Shown: positions 27,771-37,488 of the stretch, one piece after another
Layout: every line of letters starts with the position of its first letter
Position numbering within the stretch: position 1 is the first letter of the stretch
From: Cellulomonas sp. URHE0023
Lineage (GTDB): Bacteria > Actinomycetota > Actinomycetes > Actinomycetales > Cellulomonadaceae
Reading direction: 5' to 3'
NCBI RefSeq assembly: GCF_000688475.1
Contig: NZ_JIAN01000007.1
Coordinates: 248,001 to 312,000, forward strand
Length of the DNA: 64,000 nucleotides
The notes under the pieces: model-generated
The model's database searches: none
What the model saw: the letters and a program-made list of their open reading frames with translations, nothing else
What the model was told of the DNA's origin: nothing
Program-made: the position numbers and the translations under genes

Positions 27771-28520
27771 GTGGCCGGCCCGAGCCAGACCGTGTCGCAC
27801 CCGACGTTCGAGCGCTACCTGGTCCCCGAGGAGCACGTGGTGCTGGCCGTGCGGCTGCACTGGGCCAAGGTCATCGAACCCGTCCTGACGGCCGTGGCCG
27901 TGTTCGTCGCCATCGGGTGGCTCGTCGGCCCTGCGGCGCAGGCGTTCGGGGACGGCGCCGAGCTGCTCTGGTGGATCTGGATCGCCGTGCTGGTCCGATC
28001 CGCCTGGCTCCTGGCGAGCTGGCGAGCGGAGTGGTTCGTCACGACCGACCGGCGGATGCTGCTGGTCTTCGGGCTGCTGACCCGCAAGGTCGCGATGATG
28101 CCGCTGGGCAAGGTCACCGACATGAACTACAAGCGCTCACCGCTCGGCCTGCTCCTCGGCTACGGCGAGTTCGTGCTGGAGTCGGCCGGCCAGGACCAGG
28201 CGATGCGCTCGATCCGGTACGTCCGGCATCCCGACGACACCTACCGGGCGATCTGCGCGGTGATCTTCGCGCCGCAGAACGCCGAGCCCCAGCACCGTCC
28301 GGCATCGCCGGCTCGCCCACCCGTCGCGCCGCCGCCGTCGTACCTGCCGACGTGGCCGCCTGCACCGTCCTCCAGGCCGTCCGACGATGTGACGCAGCTC
28401 ATCCCCGCGCGGCGGATCGGCCCCGTCGACGCCGACGACGACGTCGGTCCGGGCTGGGACGTGTCCGAGACGCCGTCCCGGTACATCGACCTTCGCACAG
28501 ACCAGAGCGACGGGGCCTGA
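27771..28520 (+). CDS. bacterial PH-domain membrane protein
   Basis: 249 aa from GTG 27771. Two adjacent membrane helices (about 35-50 and 60-80) are followed by a YdbS/bPH-type domain with the typical WFVTTDRRMLLVFGLLTRKVAMMPLGKVTD segment spanning about 85-115. The C-terminal third is Pro-rich and low complexity, ending in an acidic tail. Function of this family is not established. It shares a transcript with the small membrane protein before it, and ends 15 nt from the tRNA-Pro gene on the other strand. Confidence 0.8.
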   Translation: MAGPSQTVSHPTFERYLVPEEHVVLAVRLHWAKVIEPVLTAVAVFVAIGWLVGPAAQAFGDGAELLWWIWIAVLVRSAWLLASWRAEWFVTTDRRMLLVFGLLTRKVAMMPLGKVTDMNYKRSPLGLLLGYGEFVLESAGQDQAMRSIRYVRHPDDTYRAICAVIFAPQNAEPQHRPASPARPPVAPPPSYLPTWPPAPSSRPSDDVTQLIPARRIGPVDADDDVGPGWDVSETPSRYIDLRTDQSDGA

Positions 28521-28535
28521 AGCCCTGTTTCTCGG

Positions 28536-28609
28536 TCGGGATGGCGGGATTCGAACCCACGACCTTCCGCTCCCAAAGCGGACGCGCTACCAACCTGCGC
28601 CACATCCCG
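28536..28609 (-). tRNA. tRNA-Pro (UGG)
   Basis: The complement folds into a full cloverleaf: acceptor CGGGATG/CATCCCG, anticodon stem TCCGC/GCGGA with loop TTTGGGA giving anticodon UGG, and a T arm with GGTTCGAATCC. It reads CCA and, by wobble, other Pro codons. The 3' sequence continues ACCG, so CCA is not encoded. Confidence 0.95.
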
Positions 28610-28714
28610 GCGCACCCGACCAGGCCCGGAGGCCTGAGGGTGCACGTTGCGTCCTCACACACCCGGTACCCTAGGTGCCGCGGTCCGGACTGCTCACGCA
28701 GAGTCCAGACCAGT

Positions 28715-28788
28715 GCGGACGTAGCTCAATGGTAGAGCCCCAGTCTTCCAAACTGGCTACGCGGGTTCGATTCCCGTCGTCCGCTCCA
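28715..28788 (+). tRNA. tRNA-Gly (UCC)
   Basis: Cloverleaf with acceptor GCGGACG/CGTCCGC, anticodon stem CCAGT/ACTGG and loop CTTCCAA giving anticodon UCC, and T loop GGTTCGATTCC. The discriminator is T and CCA is encoded at 28786-28788, unlike the tRNA-Pro gene nearby. The 105-bp gap between the two divergent tRNA genes must hold both promoters. Confidence 0.95.
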
Positions 28789-28844
28789 TCGGTCCCGTTC
28801 CAGCCGTGGTCGTCCTCGCGCCTGGCCAGGGCCGCGACACCTGC

Positions 28845-30389
28845 TCAGGCGACGATCCGCCGCGTGGTCTCCAGCTGCTCGTTGAGGACCCCGCTGATCG
28901 TGGTCTGGGTCTCGTTGATGCGGGCCACCACGTGCTCGATCTCGGCCAGCGAGCCCACGACCGCGTCGACCTGACCCTGGATGGCCCCGACGCGTGCGTC
29001 CACGTCACTCGTCGCGACGGCGGTGGCGTTGGCCAGGTCCTTGACCTCGTTGGCGACGACGGCGAACCCCTTGCCCGCCTCGCCGGCGCGCGCAGCCTCG
29101 ATCGTCGCGTTCAGCGCGAGCAGGTTGGTCTGCGCGGCGATGCTCCGGATGACCTTGACCACCTCGCCGATCTCCGCGCTGGCGGCGCCGAGGAGCGCGA
29201 CCTTCGTGTTGGCGTCCTCGGTCAGCGCACGGCCCTCGTTGGCGACCGCCGTCGCGGCGACGACGTTGTCCTCGACCTGCTCGATCAGGGTGACCAGCTG
29301 CCCCCCGGCGCTCGTGAGGCGCTCCCCCGACGCGAAGCGGGCCAGTGCGTGCGCGAGCAGGAACGCCGTGCTGCGCAGCGCGTCGGCGCGCGCGTCCGAG
29401 AGCGAGAGCCGCGTCGTCGTGAAGAAGTCCATGGTGCCGATCACGGCGCCGTCCACGATGATCGGCAGGCACACGCCGGAGTGCACCCCTGCTCGACCGG
29501 CGGCGGGGGCCCGGACGCAGTCGGTCATCTCGGCCAGGTCCGGCACGAAGACCAGGTCGCGGGAGCGCCAGGCGCGTCCGGACAGCCCGACCCCTTCGCG
29601 GAAGGACGCGGCGAGCGTCACCTGGCGGAACTCGGCGCCGGCGCTGCCCGACTCCTGGACGAAGTGCAGCGCGTCGTCGGCGGGGTCGACGGCCCAGTAC
29701 GAGCCGTACTCCCAGCCGAAGCCCTCCCGGACGGTGTCGAGTGCGGCGCTGTACGCGGCCTCGTAGGTGGCGGCCGTCGTGATCGCACGCAGCACCTTGT
29801 TCACGGCAGCCAGGTCACGGGCCGCAGCCTCCTGCGCTTCGGCGACCGCGCCCCGGGCCAGCGCCTGCGAGACGAGCACGCCGATGCTGCGCAACGTCGC
29901 GCGTCGCAGCGTCGAGACCTCGCGCTGCGAGGTCGACATGAAGTCCATCGTCGCGACGACACGCCCGTTGACGATGATCGGGAAGCACACGGCCGAGCGG
30001 ACACCCACCTTGCGCGCGACAGGTGCGCGCACGCAGTCCGTGACGGCACCGAGGTCATCGACGACCACGAGGTCGCGGCTCTTCCACGCTCTGCCCGAGA
30101 GCCCGACGCCCTCGTCGAACGTCGCCTCGGCCGTCACGCGTCGGAACTCGGCGCTGACGTCGCCCGAGTCCTGCGCGAACTGCAGGACGCCGGGCGCGCC
30201 GATCGTCCAGTAGGAGCCGTAGCTCCAGCCGAAGCGCGAGCGGACGAGGTCGAGGACGCTCGCCACCTTCGCCGCGCTCGTCCCGGCTGCGTCCAGCGCC
30301 TTCACCACGGCGGTGATCGCGTCGATGTTCGCTGCGCCCTCGTCGTCGGGCAGGGCTGGCGTGGTGATCGGGGCTCCGCGGCGAAACAT
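28845..30389 (-). CDS. soluble chemoreceptor-like protein with two GAF domains
   Basis: 514 aa from ATG 30389 (AGGAG seven nt upstream). Two GAF domains, about 20-165 and 185-335, share repeated text ([24 protein letters not shown]) showing internal duplication. A methyl-accepting signalling domain follows, with the conserved tip [20 protein letters not shown] at about 415-435. No membrane helix is present, so it is cytoplasmic. The signalling helices are short compared with classical receptors and few methylation sites are obvious. No che genes are in the window. Confidence 0.88.
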   Translation of the reverse strand: MFRRGAPITTPALPDDEGAANIDAITAVVKALDAAGTSAAKVASVLDLVRSRFGWSYGSYWTIGAPGVLQFAQDSGDVSAEFRRVTAEATFDEGVGLSGRAWKSRDLVVVDDLGAVTDCVRAPVARKVGVRSAVCFPIIVNGRVVATMDFMSTSQREVSTLRRATLRSIGVLVSQALARGAVAEAQEAAARDLAAVNKVLRAITTAATYEAAYSAALDTVREGFGWEYGSYWAVDPADDALHFVQESGSAGAEFRQVTLAASFREGVGLSGRAWRSRDLVFVPDLAEMTDCVRAPAAGRAGVHSGVCLPIIVDGAVIGTMDFFTTTRLSLSDARADALRSTAFLLAHALARFASGERLTSAGGQLVTLIEQVEDNVVAATAVANEGRALTEDANTKVALLGAASAEIGEVVKVIRSIAAQTNLLALNATIEAARAGEAGKGFAVVANEVKDLANATAVATSDVDARVGAIQGQVDAVVGSLAEIEHVVARINETQTTISGVLNEQLETTRRIVA

Positions 30390-30564
30390 GGTGGACTCCT
30401 GCGCTTCGAGGCAGCGATCGGACCGGTGCCTTTCCCCCACCTGATCGGCTGGGTGCACCGAGGCCTGAGCATTCGCACGCTCCGTTCCGGTGACGTTGCC
30501 CGCCTGCATCCGCGTTCGGCGGCCGTGTGGCGTCCGTCCGGTCGATATCCAGCTGTGGGAGACG

Positions 30565-31878
30565 TCAGGCCGGAACGAGCGCACGGACCCCGGTCGACGC
30601 CCGCACCGCCCGTGCGGCCGCGCCGAGCCCTCCTGCGAGGACGCAGGCGGCGACGACGACGGCCGCAAGCGACGCGGCGCCACCGATTCCCAGTGCGGCG
30701 CGCGCTCCGAGCGTGTCCGTCAGCCACCCGACGAGCGGGGCGCCCACCATCGACGCGACGGAGCCGACGAGCCCCTGGACAGCAAGGACCCGGCCACGCA
30801 CGTGACCCGGCGCCAACAGCTGGACGGTCGTCGACACCGCTGTGTCGTAGACGATGCAGCAGGCAGCCACCCCGAGCATGGCTCCGGCGAACACCCAGGT
30901 CGTGGGGGCGGCGCCGGAGCCGCCCTGGAGCAGCGCAGCGGTCGCCGCGGCGCCCAGCAGCACCGGCATGCGTAGTCGAGGCAGCCGAGCCGCCACGGCA
31001 GCACCGACGAGGGCACCGATCGAGAAGCATGTGAACAGGCGTCCGTACAGGCTGGGCCCACCGTGGAAGGTCTGCTCGGCCATCGCTGCCATCGTCACCT
31101 GGAAGTGACGGCCCACCGCACCGGTGACCATGCCCGTGGCAAGGACGACGACGAGCTGCCTGCTCGCCAGCACGTGCCGGATGCCGTCTCGTACGCGGCT
31201 CGACCCCCGCTCGGCCCTCTCCATCGGGTGGAGGAGGTCTGTCCGCAGCCGCAGGATCGTGAGTGCGACGACCGTGAACGACACCGCGTCGATCGCGAAG
31301 ACCGCCCACGGGCCCGGCCCTGCGAGCACCACCGACCCCGCTCCCAGGCCCAGCACCCAGCCGGTGGAGTGCGTCACAGAGCCGAGGGCGATCCCGTTCG
31401 ACATGTTGTCCCGGCCGAGGACCTGGGCCAGCAGCCTGCCGAAGCAGGGTCCGTCCAGCACTCCGAGGACGCCGGTGAGGACTGCGAACACATACAGGTG
31501 CCACAGCCGGGCGTGGCCGCCCGCAGTCATCGTCGCCAGCACGCCGGCGAGCACCGCATAGGCACCTTGCGTGAACGGCAGGACGCGGCGCGCGTCGAGC
31601 CTGTCCGCGAGCGCCCCACCCACCAGACCGAGGACGAGGGTGGGCGCCTGCTTGACCGCGATGAGTGCGCCGAGCGCGGCGGCCGACCCCGTCATGTCGA
31701 AGACGAGCCACCCCAGTGCGGCGGTCGACATCCACGAGCCGACGTTGGAGACCAGGTCCGCGAACGCCCACCGTCGGTAGTTCGGCAGAGCCAGCGACCG
31801 CAGCGCGACGGGAAGACGAACGGTGCGGCGCAGGGTGCGGGCAGGCGGAGGCTCGGGCGCGCCGGGGTGGGGGTTCAC
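30565..31878 (-). CDS. MFS transporter, EntS-like
   Basis: 437 aa from GTG 31878, chosen because the first helix region ([20 protein letters not shown]) begins shortly after it; no start has a good ribosome site and GTG 31938 is an alternative. Twelve helices with the MFS loop motif [15 protein letters not shown]. The family (MFS_3, enterobactin-exporter like) usually exports siderophores or drugs. It is divergent from the amino-acid ABC genes across a 202-bp gap. Confidence 0.82.
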   Translation of the reverse strand: MNPHPGAPEPPPARTLRRTVRLPVALRSLALPNYRRWAFADLVSNVGSWMSTAALGWLVFDMTGSAAALGALIAVKQAPTLVLGLVGGALADRLDARRVLPFTQGAYAVLAGVLATMTAGGHARLWHLYVFAVLTGVLGVLDGPCFGRLLAQVLGRDNMSNGIALGSVTHSTGWVLGLGAGSVVLAGPGPWAVFAIDAVSFTVVALTILRLRTDLLHPMERAERGSSRVRDGIRHVLASRQLVVVLATGMVTGAVGRHFQVTMAAMAEQTFHGGPSLYGRLFTCFSIGALVGAAVAARLPRLRMPVLLGAAATAALLQGGSGAAPTTWVFAGAMLGVAACCIVYDTAVSTTVQLLAPGHVRGRVLAVQGLVGSVASMVGAPLVGWLTDTLGARAALGIGGAASLAAVVVAACVLAGGLGAAARAVRASTGVRALVPA

Positions 31879-32080
31879 GAGCCAGCCATCGGCTGTCGAC
31901 TCCGAGAACTGACCAGCGAGGTGTGCTGCCTCCGTCACACCGGGCCATGGCGCGCCCGCGAGACACTGTCTCGCAGCCGTGGAGGCTCGCGCTGCGCTGG
32001 CGTGGGCAGCGGTGCGGTCGCCGTCCGCCCCGCGCTGTAGTTGGCTGGTCACACTTGCCGGCGTCGACCAGGGATCCGCG

Positions 32081-32905
32081 ATGACCTCAGCCAGAGCACT
32101 GCGCGGTGCGGCCGTGCTCGTCGGCCTCGCCGCAGCCCTCGCCGCCTGCTCGTCGGGAGGGTCGGACGGGACGCCGTCCGGTGGGTCCCCGGGCGTGGAC
32201 ACCTCGCTGGCGGACATCCAGGAGGCAGGGGTCCTCGTCGTCGCGACGGAAGGGACCTACCGCCCGTTCTCGTTCCACGCCGGCGGCTCCGGCGATCTGA
32301 CGGGCTTCGACGTCGAGATCGCCCAGGCGGTCGGCGAGAAGCTCGGCGTCGAGGTCGACTTCCAGGAGACGCAGTGGGACGCGATCTTCGCCGGGCTGGA
32401 CGCGGGCCGCTTCGACATGATCGCGAACCAGGTGACCCTGACCCCGGAGCGCGAGGCCAAGTACACGTTCTCCCAGCCGTACACGGTCTCGACCGGCGTG
32501 CTGGTCGTGCGGGCCGACAACACGGACATCTCCTCGTTCGAGGACCTCGACGGGAAGACGTCGGCGCAGTCGCTGACGAGCGTCTGGTACACCCTCGCGG
32601 AGGATCACGGTGCGACCGTCGAAGCGGTGGAGGGCTGGGCGCAGGCCGTCGCGCTGGTCGAGCAGCAGCGCGTGGACGCGACGATCAACGACAAGCTGAC
32701 CTACCTCGACTACGCCACGACGGAGGACGCCTCGGGCGTGAAGGTGGTCGCGGAGACCGACGACACGTCGCAGAGCGCCTTCCCGTTCGCCAAGGGCAGC
32801 ACGTCACTGGCAGCGGCCGTGGACGACGCCCTCGATGCGCTCAGGGCTGACGGCACGCTGGCGGAGATCTCGACGAAGTACTTCGGTGCCGACGTCACGC
32901 AGTGA
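32081..32905 (+). CDS. amino-acid ABC transporter substrate-binding lipoprotein (family 3)
   Basis: 274 aa. ATG 32081 follows AGGGA. Lipobox LAAC gives a lipidated Cys in the signal peptide. The mature part has the family 3 pattern: GVLVVATEGTYRPFSFH, GFDVEIAQAVGEKLG, and DMIANQVTLTPEREAKYTFS. The general form is that of cystine or polar amino-acid binding proteins (TcyA/FliY group). First gene of a three-gene importer operon. Confidence 0.9.
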   Translation: MTSARALRGAAVLVGLAAALAACSSGGSDGTPSGGSPGVDTSLADIQEAGVLVVATEGTYRPFSFHAGGSGDLTGFDVEIAQAVGEKLGVEVDFQETQWDAIFAGLDAGRFDMIANQVTLTPEREAKYTFSQPYTVSTGVLVVRADNTDISSFEDLDGKTSAQSLTSVWYTLAEDHGATVEAVEGWAQAVALVEQQRVDATINDKLTYLDYATTEDASGVKVVAETDDTSQSAFPFAKGSTSLAAAVDDALDALRADGTLAEISTKYFGADVTQ

Positions 32906-32926
32906 TCCCGCCCGTCGCGCGCGGCG

Positions 32927-33601
32927 GTGCTGATGGACGAGACCTCCGTGGAGCTGTTCGTCAGCTCCCTGCGGCCGCTGATCGTGGCGGCGGTCACCGC
33001 CACCATCCCGCTCGCGGTCATCTCGTTCGTCTTGGGTCTCGTGCTCGCCCTGGTGCTCGCGCTCATGCGGCTGTCGAGCCGGCCGTGGGTCTCGGGTGTG
33101 GCTCGCGTCTACATCTCGGTGATCCGCGGCACACCCCTGCTGGTCCAGCTGTTCGTGATCTTCTACGGCCTGCCGTCGATCGGTGTGGTCATCTCTCCGT
33201 GGCCGTGCGCGATCCTCGCGTTCACGCTCAACGTCGGCGGTTACGCCGCGGAGGTCATCCGTGCGGCCATCCTGTCGGTGCCCAAGGGCCAGTGGGAGGC
33301 GGCGTACATGATCGGCATGTCCCGCTCCACGGCGCTGAAGCGGATCATCCTGCCGCAGGCCGCGCGCGTGTCCGTGCCGCCGCTGTCCAACACGTTCATC
33401 AGCCTGGTCAAGGACACCTCCCTGGCGTCGCTCATCCTGGTCACGGAGCTGTTCCGTGAGGCGCAGCGGATCGCGGCCTTCAGCCAGGAGTTCATGCTGC
33501 TGTACGTCGAGGCCGCGCTCATCTACTGGCTGATCTGCCTGGTGCTGTCGTCGGGCCAGGGCCGGCTGGAGACGCGATTGGACAGGTATGTCGCCCACTG
33601 A
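32927..33601 (+). CDS. amino-acid ABC transporter permease
   Basis: 224 aa (GTG 32927; ATG 32933 is an alternative). HisM/GlnP-type permease with about five helices and the ATPase-coupling EAA motif at [20 protein letters not shown]. Lies 21 nt after the binding-protein gene and overlaps the ATPase gene by 14 nt. Homodimeric use is likely since a single permease gene is present. Confidence 0.9.
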   Translation: MLMDETSVELFVSSLRPLIVAAVTATIPLAVISFVLGLVLALVLALMRLSSRPWVSGVARVYISVIRGTPLLVQLFVIFYGLPSIGVVISPWPCAILAFTLNVGGYAAEVIRAAILSVPKGQWEAAYMIGMSRSTALKRIILPQAARVSVPPLSNTFISLVKDTSLASLILVTELFREAQRIAAFSQEFMLLYVEAALIYWLICLVLSSGQGRLETRLDRYVAH

Positions 33602-34373
33602 ACCCACGGTCCCCGCGGGCGCCCCGCTGCTCGACGTCGTCGGGCTCCGCAAGAGCTTCGGCTCGAACGAGGTGCTGCGCTCGGTGGACCTGTCGGTCGC
33701 CGCGGGCCAGGTGCTCGCCATCATCGGGCCGTCGGGTTCGGGCAAGACGACGGCTCTGCGGTGCCTGAACGGGCTCGAGGTGGCCGACGGCGGGACGATC
33801 ACCATCGAGGGCGCGTCGACCGTGGACTTCGGCGTCCCACCGTCCAAGGCCCAGCTGTCCGCGCTGCGGGACGAGTCCGCGATGGTGTTCCAGCACTACA
33901 ACCTCTTCCCCCACAAGACGGCTCTCCAGAACATCGTCGAGGGACCGCGGATCGTGCAACGCCGGCCCGAGGCGGAGGTTCGGGCCGAGGCGCTCGAGCT
34001 GCTGGAGCGAGTGGGCCTGTCCGACAAGCGCGACACTTACCCGTTCGAGCTGTCCGGCGGGCAGCAGCAGCGGGTCGGCATCGTCAGGGCTCTCGCGCTG
34101 CGCCCTCGCCTGCTCCTGTTCGACGAGCCGACCTCGGCCCTGGACCCGGAGCTCGTCGGCGACGTGCTCACGCTCATCAAGGAGCTCGCGGTGGAGGGGT
34201 GGACCATGGTGATCGTGACCCACGAGCTGCAGTTCGCCCGCGAGGTCGCCCACGAGGTGGCGTTCATCGACGCGGGCACCGTCGTCGAGCGCGGGCACCC
34301 CGACCAGCTGCTGCGCGATCCGCAGCACGAGCGGACCCAGCAGTTCCTACGCCGGCTCCTGCACCCGTTCTGA
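33588..34373 (+). CDS. amino-acid ABC transporter ATP-binding protein
   Basis: 261 aa GlnQ/TcyN-type ATPase. Walker [10 protein letters not shown], signature LSGGQQQR, Walker [14 protein letters not shown] and H-loop VTHE are intact. It starts inside the permease gene, so the three proteins are made together. Substrate is most likely a polar amino acid or cystine, from the binding protein. Confidence 0.93.
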   Translation: MSPTEPTVPAGAPLLDVVGLRKSFGSNEVLRSVDLSVAAGQVLAIIGPSGSGKTTALRCLNGLEVADGGTITIEGASTVDFGVPPSKAQLSALRDESAMVFQHYNLFPHKTALQNIVEGPRIVQRRPEAEVRAEALELLERVGLSDKRDTYPFELSGGQQQRVGIVRALALRPRLLLFDEPTSALDPELVGDVLTLIKELAVEGWTMVIVTHELQFAREVAHEVAFIDAGTVVERGHPDQLLRDPQHERTQQFLRRLLHPF

Positions 34374-34484
34374 CCACGCACCGCGGGTGCCGACGGGGAT
34401 GCCCGGATCACCTGCGAGCGTTCGTCGCCGGCCGGCGGAGCGGGATCGGAACCGCTCGCGGGACTCAACCAGCGGCGTGGGCGC

Positions 34485-35246
34485 TCAGTCCGTGATGGAC
34501 GCGTGGAACGTGTACCGGTCCCCCCTGTAGGCCTGGTCGGTGAGCTCGATGGGTACGTTGTGCTGGTTGAAGGTCAGCTGCGTGGCGAAGAGGATCGGGA
34601 CGGCCCCGTCGATCTCCAGCAGCTTCCGCTCCTCGTCTGTGGGGTTGCGCGCCTCGACGGAGTAGTCCGCGTAGCGCGGCACCTGCGGCGGGTCCGCCGC
34701 CCGCAGCAGCCCGTACAGAGATGCCTCGGCGAAGTCGGCCTCGACCAGCGTCGGCGCGAGGTCCAGCGGTAGGCGGTTGTGCTCGACCGCCACTGCCAGA
34801 TCGTTGAGGTAGCGAACCCGGCGCATCTCGAACAGCGCGGTGCCCGGAGCCGCACGTAGGGCTTCAGCTTCCTTCACGGTCGCCGGGCGGGTCGTGGTCT
34901 CCAGCACTCGGCTGCGCATCCGCAGTCCCCGGGCGGCGGCAAGGTCGGCGAAGCCCTGGACGTGGTCCCGGCCGAGGCGTCCGGCGCCCTCCAGGGCCCC
35001 CGGCGCGACGGCCCATCCTCGCGCGGGCAACGAGACGAGCACGCCCTGGGACTTGAGCTCGTTCAGCGCCTTGCGCACCGTGACGCGGGAGACGCCGAAG
35101 CGCTCCACGAGGCGCCGTTCCGAGGGAAGCCGGGCCCCACCCGCCGTGGCGTCGCGCTCGAGCTCGGCCCGGATCTCGTCGGCCAGTCGCTCGTACAGGG
35201 GGCGCTCGTCGGCTCCGAACAGAGCGTGATCCCGCTCAAGTGACAT
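34485..35246 (-). CDS. GntR/HutC-family regulator with UTRA ligand domain
   Basis: 253 aa. Winged helix at about 15-80 (RLPSERRLVERFGVSRVTVRKALNEL), then a UTRA domain (about 95-250) that usually binds a sugar phosphate such as GlcN-6-P. It is divergent from an amino-sugar operon. A TATTCT hexamer ends 7 nt before the ATG and no Shine-Dalgarno is seen, so its mRNA may be leaderless. A copy of a 16-bp repeat covers this hexamer, suggesting autoregulation. Confidence 0.92.
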   Translation of the reverse strand: MSLERDHALFGADERPLYERLADEIRAELERDATAGGARLPSERRLVERFGVSRVTVRKALNELKSQGVLVSLPARGWAVAPGALEGAGRLGRDHVQGFADLAAARGLRMRSRVLETTTRPATVKEAEALRAAPGTALFEMRRVRYLNDLAVAVEHNRLPLDLAPTLVEADFAEASLYGLLRAADPPQVPRYADYSVEARNPTDEERKLLEIDGAVPILFATQLTFNQHNVPIELTDQAYRGDRYTFHASITD

Positions 35247-35248
35247 GA

Positions 35249-35291
35249 CCAGCAGAATACCAGTCGCCGCTGGGTCCAGTTTAATACCAGT
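35249..35291. promoter_or_regulatory. two 16-bp direct repeats, likely operators of the GntR regulator
   Basis: CCAG-NNN-AATACCAGT occurs at 35249-35264 and again at 35276-35291, 27 bp apart. The first overlaps the putative -10 of the regulator gene; the second ends 9 bp before the -35 of the divergent amino-sugar promoter. The CCAGT half-site resembles the DasR-type operator half ACTGGTCTAGACCAGT. Binding is inferred from position and repetition. Confidence 0.6.
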
Positions 35292-35300
35292 TACATACTG

Positions 35301-35330
35301 TTGACAGTCCAGTGCGTGACCGCTTACGGT
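35301..35330 (+). promoter_or_regulatory. promoter of the amino-sugar operon
   Basis: A consensus -35 TTGACA (35301-35306) and a TACGGT -10 (35325-35330) with an 18-bp spacer. The start codon of the first gene is at 35358, preceded by AAGGAG, giving a short 5' leader. The upstream repeat would place a regulator next to the -35. Confidence 0.6.
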
Positions 35331-35357
35331 CCGGGAACACGATCCAAGGAGACATCG

Positions 35358-36500
35358 ATGAGCACGCAGACGAGTGCGGCGCTGGACTCGTGCCAGACCG
35401 GTACGGAGATCGCGCAGCAGCCCCGCGTGTGGCGGGAGATCTCCGCCCTTGTCACCGAGCGACGCGAGGCACTCGACCGCTTCCTGGCCGACGCGACGGC
35501 CGACCCCCGATCGGTCATCCTTCTGGCGGGCGCGGGGACGTCATCGTTCATCGGGGAGCTTGTCGCCTCGGAGGTGGCGCGGTACGCCGGGCGGACCACG
35601 ACGGCGGTCCCCACGACGGACATCGTGGCCGCGCCGGCCACCGCCGTCCCCTCCGATCGGCCGGTCCTCCTGGTGTCCTTCGCCCGCAGCGGCGACAGCC
35701 CCGAGTCCGTGGCGGCCGTCCAGCTCGCCGACCGGGTCGCTGGCGCGGTCCGGCACCTCGTCATCACCTGCAACGCCGACGGAGCGCTGGCGCGACACTG
35801 CGCGGGCCGCTCCGACTCGTTCGTCCTGACGCTGCCAGCGGTGGCCAACGACGAAGGCTTCGCGATGACGTCGTCGTTCACCGGGATGGCGCTGGGCACG
35901 CTGCTCGTTTTCGGCTCGACCGTGGACGCCACCGTGCTCGCCGCCGCAGGCGACGCGGTCCGTGCTGTCGTCGAGGAGGCGGTCGGCCCGGTCGTCGCGC
36001 TGCACCCGCGCCGGGTGGTGCACCTGGGGTCAGGGGCTCTCCAGGGCCTCGCTCACGAGGGCGCTCTCAAGTGCCTGGAACTCACCGCGGGCCGGATCCT
36101 CGCCCTGGCAGACTCGCCGATGGCCTTCCGGCACGGACCCAAGTCGGCGCTCGACGCCACCACGGTCGCGATGGTCTACCTCTCGAACGACCCCTACACC
36201 CGGCGGTACGACCTCGATCTCGCCCGCGAGCTCTGGACCGGCCTCGGTCTCGACAGGGTGGTCGTCATCGAGGGCACGGGCGACGTCGACCTACCTGTCG
36301 CCACCTGGACGGTGCCGGGCGTCGCCGGCCTGCCCGACGCCGAGTGGGGACTACCGGCGGCCCTCTTCGCCCAGACCTTCGCGCTGACCGCATCGCTCGC
36401 CGAAGGGCTGAGCCCGGACAACCCCTTTCCCGGCGGCGAGGTCAACCGCGTCGTCCAAGGCGTGGTCATCCATCCGTACACCGGTCTCAAGGGAGAGTGA
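35358..36500 (+). CDS. AgaS-like SIS-domain amino-sugar-phosphate deaminase/isomerase
   Basis: 380 aa with two SIS domains. Sugar-phosphate motifs GAGTSSFIGE, SFARSGDSPES and the C-terminal AFRHGPKS are present in the order found in AgaS, which deaminates galactosamine or glucosamine 6-phosphate. RBS AAGGAG is 6 nt from the ATG. First gene of an operon with a kinase and a transporter. The exact sugar is not determined; GlmS-type glutaminase is absent, so it acts catabolically. Confidence 0.85.
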   Translation: MSTQTSAALDSCQTGTEIAQQPRVWREISALVTERREALDRFLADATADPRSVILLAGAGTSSFIGELVASEVARYAGRTTTAVPTTDIVAAPATAVPSDRPVLLVSFARSGDSPESVAAVQLADRVAGAVRHLVITCNADGALARHCAGRSDSFVLTLPAVANDEGFAMTSSFTGMALGTLLVFGSTVDATVLAAAGDAVRAVVEEAVGPVVALHPRRVVHLGSGALQGLAHEGALKCLELTAGRILALADSPMAFRHGPKSALDATTVAMVYLSNDPYTRRYDLDLARELWTGLGLDRVVVIEGTGDVDLPVATWTVPGVAGLPDAEWGLPAALFAQTFALTASLAEGLSPDNPFPGGEVNRVVQGVVIHPYTGLKGE

Positions 36501-36501
36501 C

Positions 36502-37488
36502 ATGTATCTCGGCGTCGACGGTGGGGGCACCAAGACAGCGTTCTGCCTGCTCGACGACGACGGTGTGGTCGTCGCGGAGAGCCGTCAGGCGAGCATGTAC
36601 TACTTCACCGACGGCATCGAGCTCGTCGAGAAGGTGCTGCGAGCAGGCGTCGCGGAGGTGTGCGAGACCGCCAGGACCTCCGTCGGCACCTTGACCTCGT
36701 CCTTCGTCGGCATCCCGTGCTACGGCGAGGTCAGCGCCGACCTGCCCGAGCTGGACGCCATCCTCGGGCGTGCGCTCGGAGACGGACTCCACGCCTGCGG
36801 CAACGACATGGTCTGCGGCTGGGCCGGCTCGCTCGGCGGTGGAGACGGGATCAACGTCGTCTCCGGGACCGGGTCCATCGCCTACGGCGAGCGGGGCGGC
36901 GCCAGCTGGCGTGCCGGCGGGTGGGGCGAGCTGTTCGGCGACGAGGGGTCCGGCTACTGGGTCGCCATCCAAGGGCTGAACGCCTTCACGCGCATGAGCG
37001 ACGGCCGGCTGCCCCCAGGCCCACTCGTCGACGCGGTCCGGCAGGCGCTCGACCTCACGACCGACCTCGACGTGGTCGACATCGCGCTGAACCGGTGGCA
37101 CGGCGACCGCGCCAAGATCGCTGCGGTGAGCCACGCCGTCGCGCGGGCTTCGCACGACGGTGACGCGACGGCGACCGAGATCTTGCGGACCGCCGGACGC
37201 GAGCTCGCTCTGCTGGTCGACGTCGTGGCCGACGCCCTCGGCTTCGACGCGGAGGACGCGATCCCGGTCTCCTACTCGGGCGGCATGTTCACCGCTCCGC
37301 TGGTCCTCGAGTCCTTCACCGAGCACGTGCGCACCGCACCCCGCTCGTACGAGGTCCGCCTCCCCCTCCTGCCGCCGCACGTCGGTGCCGCCGTCTACGC
37401 GGCGCGCCTGGCGGGGCGTCAGTTCGACGCAGAGCAGCTTCGGCGCCTCCAGTCCCCCGCCCCCACCTCGGAAGGTCTCCCCTCATGA
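36502..37488 (+). CDS. BadF/BcrA-family sugar kinase (GlcNAc-kinase-like)
   Basis: 328 aa ASKHA-fold kinase. PHOSPHATE 1 motif GVDGGGTKT at the N-terminus, then NDMVCGWAGS and SGTGSIAYG, and the adenosine motif SYSGGMFTAPLV near 255-268, as in eukaryotic and bacterial N-acetylglucosamine kinases of this family. It starts 1 nt after the SIS-protein gene ends and its stop overlaps the transporter start (ATGA). It probably phosphorylates the (amino) sugar entering the cell. Confidence 0.88.
   Translation: MYLGVDGGGTKTAFCLLDDDGVVVAESRQASMYYFTDGIELVEKVLRAGVAEVCETARTSVGTLTSSFVGIPCYGEVSADLPELDAILGRALGDGLHACGNDMVCGWAGSLGGGDGINVVSGTGSIAYGERGGASWRAGGWGELFGDEGSGYWVAIQGLNAFTRMSDGRLPPGPLVDAVRQALDLTTDLDVVDIALNRWHGDRAKIAAVSHAVARASHDGDATATEILRTAGRELALLVDVVADALGFDAEDAIPVSYSGGMFTAPLVLESFTEHVRTAPRSYEVRLPLLPPHVGAAVYAARLAGRQFDAEQLRRLQSPAPTSEGLPS

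Noticed and set aside
31879-32217. Longer N-terminus for the MFS transporter
   Set aside because: It would run over the divergent binding-protein gene and its promoter and contains no helix or conserved residues.
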